Shown here: positions 55,863-64,000 of the stretch, in pieces
Position numbering within the stretch: the stretch's first letter is position 1
Layout: every line of letters starts with the position of its first letter
NCBI GenBank assembly: GCA_032622095.1
Contig: CP136069.1
Span: 161,065,043-161,129,042 of the forward strand
DNA length: 64,000 nucleotides
Direction of reading: 5' to 3'
Source of the DNA: Siphonodentalium dalli
Lineage: Eukaryota; Mollusca; Scaphopoda; Gadilida; Siphonodentaliidae
Notes under the pieces: model-generated
The model's database searches: none
Seen by the model: only the letters and a program-made list of their open reading frames with translations
Told to the model about the DNA's origin: nothing
Program-made: the position numbers and the translations under genes

Positions 55863-58207
55863 TGTATCATGGCATCCTATGTTAAATCAATCAGTACGGT
55901 ATCATGGCATCCTATGTTAAATCAATCAGTACGGTATCATGGTATCCTATGTTAAATCAATCAACACTGTATCATGGTATCCTATGTTAAATCAATCAGC
56001 ACTGTATCATGGTATCCTATGTTAAATCAATCAGTACGGTATCATGGTATCCTATGTTAAATCAATCAGTACGGTATCATGGTATCCTATGTTAAATCAA
56101 TCAACACTGTATCATGGTATCCTATGTTAAATCAATCAACACTGTATCATGGTATCCTATGTTAAATCAATCAGCACTGTATCATGGCATCCTATGTTAA
56201 ATCAATCAGTACGGTATCATGGTATCCTATGTTAAATCAATCAACACTGTATCATGGTATCCTATGTTAAATCAATCAGCACTGTATCATGGTATCCTAT
56301 GTTAAATCAATCAGCACTGTATCATGGCATCCTATGTTAAATCAATCAGTACGGTATCATGGTATCCTATGTTAAATCAATCAACACTGTATCATGGCAT
56401 CCTATGTTAAATCAATCAGTACGGTATCATGGCATCCTATGTTAAATCAATCAGCACGGTATCATGGCATCCTATGTTAAATCAATCAACACTGTATCAT
56501 GGCATCCTATGTTAAATCAATCAGTACGGTATCATGGCATCCTATGTTAAATCAATCAGCACGGTATCATGGCATCCTATGTTAAATCAATCAGTACGGT
56601 ATCATGGTATCCTATGTTAAATCAATCAACACTGTATCATGGCATCCTATGTTAAATCAATCAGTACGGTATCATGGCATCCTATGTTAAATCAATCAGC
56701 ACGGTATCATGGCATCCTATGTTAAATCAATCAGTACGGTATCATGGCATCCTATGTTAAATCAATCAGCACGGTATCATGGCATCCTATGTTAAATCAA
56801 TCAGCACGGTATCATGGCATCCTATGTTAAATCAATCAACACTGTATCATGGCATCCTATGTTAAATCAATCAGTACGGTATCATGGTATCCTATGTTAA
56901 ATCAATCAACACGGTATCATGGCATCCTATGTTAAATCAATCAGCACGGTATCATGGTATCCTATGTTAAATCAATCAGCACTGTATCATGGCATCCTAT
57001 GTTAAATCAATCAGCACTGTATCATGGCATCCTATGTTACATCAATCAGCACGGTATCATGGCATCCTATGTTAAATCAATCAGCACGGTATCATGGCAT
57101 CCTATGTTACATCAATCAGCACGGTATCATGGCATCCTATGTTAAATCAATCAGTACGGTATCATGGTATCCTATGTTAAATCAATCAACACGGTATCAT
57201 GGCATCCTATGTTAAATCAATCAGTACGGTATCATGGTATCCTATGTTAAATCAATCAACACGGTATCATGGCATCCTATGTTAAATCAATCAACACGGT
57301 ATCATGGCATCCTATGTTAAATCAATCAGCACGGTATCATGGCATCCTATGTTAAATCAATCAGCACGGTATCATGGTATCCTATGTTAAATCAATCAGC
57401 ACTGTATCATGGTATCCTATGTTAAATCAATCAGCACGGTATCATGGCATCCTATGTTAAATCAATCAGCACGGTATCATGGTATCCTATGTTAAATCAA
57501 TCAGCACTGTATCATGGCATCCTATGTTAAATCAATCAGCACTGTATCATGGCATCCTATGTTACATCAATCAGCACGGTATCATGGCATCCTATGTTAA
57601 ATCAATCAGCACGGTATCATGGCATCCTATTTTACATCAATCAGCACGGTATCATGGCATCCTATGTTAAATCAATCAGCACGGTATCATGGTATCCTAT
57701 GTTATATCAATCAGCACTGTATCATGGTATCCTATGTTACATCAATCAGCACGGTATCATGGTATCCTATGTTAAATCAATCAGCACTGTATCATGGCGT
57801 CCTATGTTAAATCAATCAGCACTGTATCATGGCATCCTATGTTAAATCAATCAACACGGTATCATGGCATCCTATGTTACATCAATCAGCACTGTATCAT
57901 GGCATCCTATGTTAAATCAATCAACACGGTATCATGGCATCCTATGTTACATCAATCAGCACGGTATCATGGTATCCTATGTTAAATCAATCAGCACGGT
58001 ATCATGGCATCCTATGTTACATCAATCAGCACGGTATCATGGTATCCTATGTTAAATCAATCAGCACGGTATCATGGCATCCTATGTTAAATCAATCAGC
58101 ACGGTATCATGGTATCCTATGTTAAATCAATCAGCACGGTATCATGGCATCCTATGTTAAATCAATCAGCACGGTATCATGGCGTCCTATGTTAAATCAA
58201 TCAGCAA

Positions 58208-58487
58208 GGTATCATGGCATCCTATGTTACATCAATCAGCACGGTATCATGGCATCCTATGTTACATCAATCAGCACGGTATCATGGCATCCTATGTTAC
58301 ATCAATCAGCACGGTATCATGGCATCCTATGTTACATCAATCAGCACGGTATCATGGCATCCTATGTTACATCAATCAGCACGGTATCATGGCATCCTAT
58401 GTTACATCAATCAGCACTGTATCATGGCATCCTATGTTACATCAATCAGCACGGTATCATGGCATCCTATGTTACATCAATCAGCAC
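58208..58487 (+). repeat. Eight consecutive C23 monomers
   Basis: Units at 58208, 58243, 58278, 58313, 58348, 58383, 58418 and 58453 all read TTACATC and all have G9, with only the 58418 unit differing (T1). The first follows an AAGG junction instead of ACGG. This is a local homogenised run in which all three plus frames are open at once. Confidence 0.88.
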
Positions 58488-58627
58488 GGTATCATGGCAT
58501 CCTATGTTAAATCAATCAGCACGGTATCATGGCGTCCTATGTTAAATCAATCAGCACTGTATCATGGCGTCCTATGTTAAATCAATCAGCACTGTATCAT
58601 GGCATCCTATGTTAAATCAATCAGCAC

Positions 58628-60236
58628 GGTATCATGGCGTCCTATGTTAAATCAATCAGCACTGTATCATGGTATCCTATGTTAAATCAATCAGCACGGT
58701 ATCATGGCATCCTATGTTAAATCAATCAGCACGGTATCATGGTATCCTATGTTATATCAATCAGCACGGTATCATGGCATCCTATGTTAAATCAATCAGC
58801 ACTGTATCATGGCATCCTATGTTAAATCAATCAACACGGTATCATGGCATCCTATGTTAAATCAATCAGCACGGTATCATGGCATCCTATGTTAAATCAA
58901 TCAACACGGTATCATGGCATCCTATGTTAAATCAATCAACACGGTATCATGGTATCCTATGTTATATCAATCAGCACGGTATCATGGCATCCTATGTTAA
59001 ATCAATCAGCACTGTATCATGGCATCCTATGTTAAATCAATCAGCACGGTATCATGGCATCCTATGTTAAATCAATCAGCACGGTATCATGGTATCCTAT
59101 GTTAAATCAATCAGCACTGTATCATGGTATCCTATGTTAAATCAATCAGCACGGTATCATGGCATCCTATGTTAAATCAATCAGCACGGTATCATGGCAT
59201 CCTATGTTAAATCAATCAGCACGGTATCATGGCATCCTATGTTAAATCAATCAGCACGGTATCATGGCATCCTATGTTAAATCAATCAACACGGTATCAT
59301 GGCATCCTATGTTAAATCAATCAACACGGTATCATGGTATCCTATGTTATATCATCAGCACGGTATCATGGTATCCTATGTTACATCAATCAGCACTGTA
59401 TCATGGCATCCTATGTTACATCAATCAGCACGGTATCATGGCGTCCTATGTTAAATCAATCAGCACTGTATCATGGTATCCTATGTTAAATCAATCAGCA
59501 CGGTATCATGGCATCCTATGTTAAATCAATCAGCACGGTATCATGGTATCCTATGTTATATCAATCAGCACGGTATCATGGCATCCTATGTTAAATCAAT
59601 CAGCACTGTATCATGGCATCCTATGTTAAATCAATCAACACGGTATCATGGCATCCTATGTTAAATCAATCAGCACGGTATCATGGCATCCTATGTTAAA
59701 TCAATCAACACGGTATCATGGCATCCTATGTTAAATCAATCAACACGGTATCATGGTATCCTATGTTATATCAATCAGCACGGTATCATGGCATCCTATG
59801 TTAAATCAATCAGCACTGTATCATGGCATCCTATGTTAAATCAATCAGCACGGTATCATGGCATCCTATGTTAAATCAATCAGCACGGTATCATGGTATC
59901 CTATGTTAAATCAATCAGCACTGTGTCATGGTATCCTATGTTAAATCAATCAGCACGGTATCATGGCATCCTATGTTAAATCAATCAGCACGGTATCATG
60001 GCATCCTATGTTAAATCAATCAGCACGGTATCATGGCATCCTATGTTAAATCAATCAGCACGGTATCATGGCATCCTATGTTAAATCAATCAGCACGGTA
60101 TCATGGCATCCTATGTTAAATCAATCAACACGGTATCATGGCATCCTATGTTAAATCAATCAACACGGTATCATGGTATCCTATGTTATATCAATCAGCA
60201 CGGTATCATGGTATCCTATGTTACATCAATCAGCAC
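58628..60236 (+). repeat. HOR: tandem duplication of about 805-840 bp (23-24 monomers)
   Basis: The monomer order from 58628 (GGCGTCC unit, then T1-T11, G1-C11, G1-T11-T23) recurs from 59432. The GGTATCC/TTACATC unit near the copy ends lies at 59362 and 60202, 24 monomers apart. The starts are 23 monomers apart after allowing for the 1-bp deletion, so the second copy gained one unit. Monomers within each copy agree in order. Confidence 0.8.
59345..59361 (+). other. Single-base deletion in the satellite register
   Basis: The unit reads ATATCATCAGCAC where ATATCAATCAGCAC is expected, losing one A near 59354. Unit starts shift from 25413+35k to one less for the rest of the window. It is the only register change I find in 62.4 kb of satellite. 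Confidence 0.93.
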
Positions 60237-62350
60237 TGTATCATGGCATCCTATGTTACATCAATCAGCACGGTATCATGGCATCCTATGTTAAATCAAT
60301 CAGCACGGTATCATGGCATCCTATGTTAAATCAATCAACACGGTATCATGGCATCCTATGTTAAATCAATCAACACGGTATCATGGTATCCTATGTTATA
60401 TCAATCAGCACGGTATCATAGCATCCTATGTTAAATCAATCAGCACGGTATCATGGTATCCTATGTTATATCAATCAGCACGGTATCATGGCATCCTATG
60501 TTACATCAATCAGCACGGTATCATGGCATCCTATGTTAAATCAATCAGTACGGTATCATGGCATCCTATGTTAAATCAATCAGCACGGTATCATGGCATC
60601 CTATGTTAAATCAATCAGCACGGTATCATGGTATCCTATGTTAAATCAATCAGCACTGTATCATGGCATCCTATGTTAAATCAATCAGCACTGTATCATG
60701 GCATCCTATGTTAAATCAATCATCACGGTATCATGGTATCCTATGTTAAATCAATCATCACGGTATCATGGTATCCTATGTTAAATCAATCAGCACTGTA
60801 TCATGGCATCCTATGTTAAATCAATCATCACGGTATCATGGTATCCTATGTTAAATCAATCAGCACTGTATCATGGCATCCTATGTTAAATCAATCAGCA
60901 CGGTATCATGGCATCCTATGTTAAATCAATCAGCACGGTATCATGGTATCCTATGTTAAATCAATCAGCACTGTATCATGGCATCCTATGTTAAATCAAT
61001 CAGCACTGTATCATGGCATCCTATGTTACATCAATCAGCACGGTATCATGGCATCCTATGTTAAATCAATCAGCACGGTATCATGGTATCCTATGTTAAA
61101 TCAATCAGCACGGTATCATGGTATCCTATGTTAAATCAATCAGCACGGTATCATGGCATCCTATGTTACATCAATCAGCACGGTATCATGGCATCCTATG
61201 TTAAATCAATCAGCACGGTATCATGGCATCCTATGTTAAATCAATCAACACGGTATCATGGCATCCTATGTTAAATCAATCAACACGGTATCATGGTATC
61301 CTATGTTATATCAATCAGCACGGTATCATGGTATCCTATGTTATATCAATCAGCACGGTATCATGGCATCCTATGTTACATCAATCAGCACGGTATCATG
61401 GCATCCTATGTTAAATCAATCAGCACGGTATCATGGTATCCTATGTTATATCAATCAGCACGGTATCATGGCATCCTATGTTATATCAATCAGCACTGTA
61501 TCATGGCATCCTATGTTATATCAATCAGCACTGTATCATAGAATCCTATGTTAAATCAATCAGCACGGTATCATGGTATCCTATGTTATATCAATCAGCA
61601 CGGTATCATGGCATCCTATGTTACATCAATCAGCACTGTATCATGGTATCCTATGTTAAATCAATCAACACTGTATCATGGTATCCTATGTTAAATCAAT
61701 CAGCACGGTATCATGGCATCCTATGTTAAATCAATCAGTACGGTATCATGGTATCCTATGTTAAATCAATCAACACGGTATCATGGCATCCTATGTTACA
61801 TCAATCAGCACGGTATCATGGCATCCTATGTTAAATCAATCAGCACTGTATCATGGCATCCTATGTTAAATCAATCAGCACTGTATCATGGCATCCTATG
61901 TTAAATCAATCAGCACGGTATCATGGCATCCTATGTTAAATCAATCAGCACGGTATCATGGTATCCTATGTTAAATCAATCAACACGGTATCATGGCATC
62001 CTATGTTAAATCAATCATCACGGTATCATGGCATCCTATGTTACATCAATCAGCACGGTATCATGGCATCCTATGTTAAATCAATCAGCACGGTATCATG
62101 GCGTCCTATGTTAAATCAATCAACACGGTATCATGGCATCCTATGTTATATCAATCAGCACGGTATCATGGCATCCTATGTTAAATCAATCAGCACGGTA
62201 TCATGGTATCCTATGTTATATCAATCAGCACGGTATCATGGCGTCCTATGTTAAATCAATCAACACGGTATCATGGCATCCTATGTTAAATAAATCAGCA
62301 CGGTATCATAGTATCCTATGTTAAATCAATCAACACTGTATCATGGCATC

Positions 62351-64000
62351 CTATGTTACATCAATCAACACGGTATCATGGCATCCTATGTTAAATCAAT
62401 CAACACTGTATCATGGCATCCTATGTTAAATCAATCAACACGGTATCATGGCATCCTATGTTACATCAATCAACACGGTATCATGGCATCCTATGTTAAA
62501 TCAATCAGCACGGTATCATGGCATCCTATGTTAAATCAATCAACACTGTATCATGGCATCCTATGTTAAATCAATCAACACTGTATCATGGCATCCTATG
62601 TTAAATCAATCAGCACGGTATCATGGCATCCTATGTTACATCAATCAGCACTGTATCATGGCATCCTATGTTACATCAATCAGCACGGTATCATGGCATC
62701 CTATGTTAAATCAATCAGCACGGTATCATGGCATCCTATGTTACATCAATCAGCACTGTATCATGGCATCCTATGTTAAATCAATCAGCACGGTATCATG
62801 GCATCCTATGTTACATCAATCAGCACTGTATCATGGCATCCTATGTTAAATCAATCAGCACGGTATCATGGCATCCTATGTTAAATCAATCAGCACGGTA
62901 TCATGGCATCCTATGTTAAATCAATCAGCACGGTATCATGGCATCCTATGTTACATCAATCAGCACTGTATCATGGCATCCTATGTTAAATCAATCAGCA
63001 CGGTATCATGGCATCCTATGTTACATCAATCAGCACTGTATCATGGCATCCTATGTTACATCAATCAGCACTGTATCATGGCATCCTATGTTAAATCAAT
63101 CAGCACGGTATCATGGCATCCTATGTTACATCAATCAGCACTGTATCATAGCATCCTATGTTAAATCAATCAGCACTGTATCATAGCATCCTATGTTAAA
63201 TCAATCAGCACGGTATCATGGCATCCTATGTTAAATCAATCAGCACGGTATCATGGCATCCTATGTTAAATCAATCAGCACGGTATCATGGCATCCTATG
63301 TTAAATCAATCAGCACGGTATCATGGCATCCTATGTTACATCAATCAGCACTGTATCATGGCATCCTATGTTAAATCAATCAGCACGGTATCATGGCATC
63401 CTATGTTAAATCAATCAGCACGGTATCATGGCATCCTATGTTACATCAATCAGCACTGTATCATGGCATCCTATGTTAAATCAATCAGCACGGCATCATG
63501 GTATCCTATGTTAAATCAATCAGCACGGTATCATGGCATCCTATGTTAAATCAATCAGCACGGTATCATGGCATCCTATGTTACATCAATCAGCACTGTA
63601 TCATGGCATCCTATGTTAAATCAATCAGCACGGTATCATGGCATCCTATGTTAAATCAATCAGCACGGTATCATGGCATCCTATGTTACATCAATCAACA
63701 CGGTATCATGGCATCCTATGTTAAATCAATCAACACTGTATCATGGCATCCTATGTTAAATCAATCAACACGGTATCATGGCATCCTATGTTACATCAAT
63801 CAACACGGTATCATGGCATCCTATGTTAAATCAATCAGCACGGTATCATGGCATCCTATGTTAAATCAATCAACACTGTATCATGGCATCCTATGTTAAA
63901 TCAATCAACACTGTATCATGGCATCCTATGTTAAATCAATCAGCACGGTATCATGGCATCCTATGTTACATCAATCAGCACTGTATCATGGCATCCTATG
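62351..64000 (+). repeat. Large HOR: first 320 bp recur after 1,330 bp (38 monomers)
   Basis: 62351-62670 and 63681-64000 agree base for base as far as I can read, including the order of CAACAC, T1 and C23 variants. The second copy runs off the window end, so the 38-monomer repeat probably continues beyond. Confidence 0.8.

Larger units (their letters stand above)
51873..60411 (+). repeat. Satellite domain lacking the A9 (CATAG) variant
   Basis: From about 51873 to 60411 I see no CATAG unit; all carry CATGG or the rare CGTGG. Upstream, CATAG and CATGG are mixed. New variants appear here: TTATATC, CAGTAC and frequent CAACACTG. It looks like a separately amplified subfamily. Confidence 0.85.
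25414..64000 (+). repeat. 35-bp satellite array, right block (about 1,102 monomers)
   Basis: This continues the left array in the same orientation. Bases 25414-25421 are the duplicated target GTATCATA, so removing the insertion and one target copy gives an intact monomer. Monomer starts fall at 25413+35k up to 59293. From 59362 they are offset by -1 because of a single-base deletion, and this holds to 63982 and the window end. The block uses the same variable positions as the left block, with added local variants: T at 33 (CAGTAC), T at 23 (TTATATC), and a two-base change giving TAATAT. Large-scale composition changes along the block (listed separately). No coding gene is supported anywhere in these 38.6 kb. 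Confidence 0.98.

Noticed and set aside
1-64000. Telomeric or subtelomeric simple repeat
   Set aside because: No TTAGGG-, TTTAGGG- or TTAGG-type tracts are seen. The unit is a complex 35-mer.
1-64000. Centromeric CENP-B box in the monomer
   Set aside because: The required TTCG...CGGG pattern is absent from the consensus and the variants I saw. A centromeric location remains possible but unsupported.

Overview
This window is almost entirely one satellite DNA array. A 35-bp monomer, about 40% GC and always in the same orientation, fills positions 1-23809 and 25414-64000. That is about 1,783 copies and 97.5% of the window. Both window ends lie inside the array, so its true length is unknown. 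The only non-satellite DNA is a 1,604-bp insertion at 23810-25413. I see no host gene, rRNA, tRNA, CRISPR array or bacterial signal. A megasatellite-scale array broken by a hAT transposon with a spliced BED-finger gene points to a eukaryote, probably an invertebrate animal, and to heterochromatic (pericentromeric, centromeric or subtelomeric) DNA. The organism and location are inferences.

The array. Monomer 1 starts at position 1. The left array keeps an exact 35-bp register through monomer 680 (ending at 23800). The right array keeps the same register across the insertion until one 1-bp deletion near 59354, then to the end. Sequence variation is almost all substitution at a few monomer positions (1, 9, 11, 23, 32; less often 7, 12, 22, 33). 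Positions 13-21 (TCCTATGTT) and 24-31 (ATCAATCA) are nearly invariant. Rare variants mark higher-order repeats (HORs) of 105 to about 1,330 bp. The array also has domains: for example, 51873-60411 lacks the A9 variant, and 53063-57027 carries no C or T at position 23.

The insertion. 23810-25413 is a non-autonomous hAT-superfamily element. It has a perfect 8-bp target-site duplication (GTATCATA), 16-bp imperfect terminal inverted repeats starting CAGG, and subterminal clusters of ATTAC-type repeats that include three copies of a 14-bp palindrome. Its minus strand holds the relic of a transposase gene. A first exon with a BED zinc finger is followed by a 377-bp intron with good splice signals, then a second exon that completes the finger. 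That exon runs, after an apparent internal deletion, into a fragment of the hAT catalytic region (RLQAANATRWN) broken by two in-frame stops.

The many short forward reading frames across the array are by-products of a repeat unit not divisible by three (35-residue period). I do not annotate them as genes.
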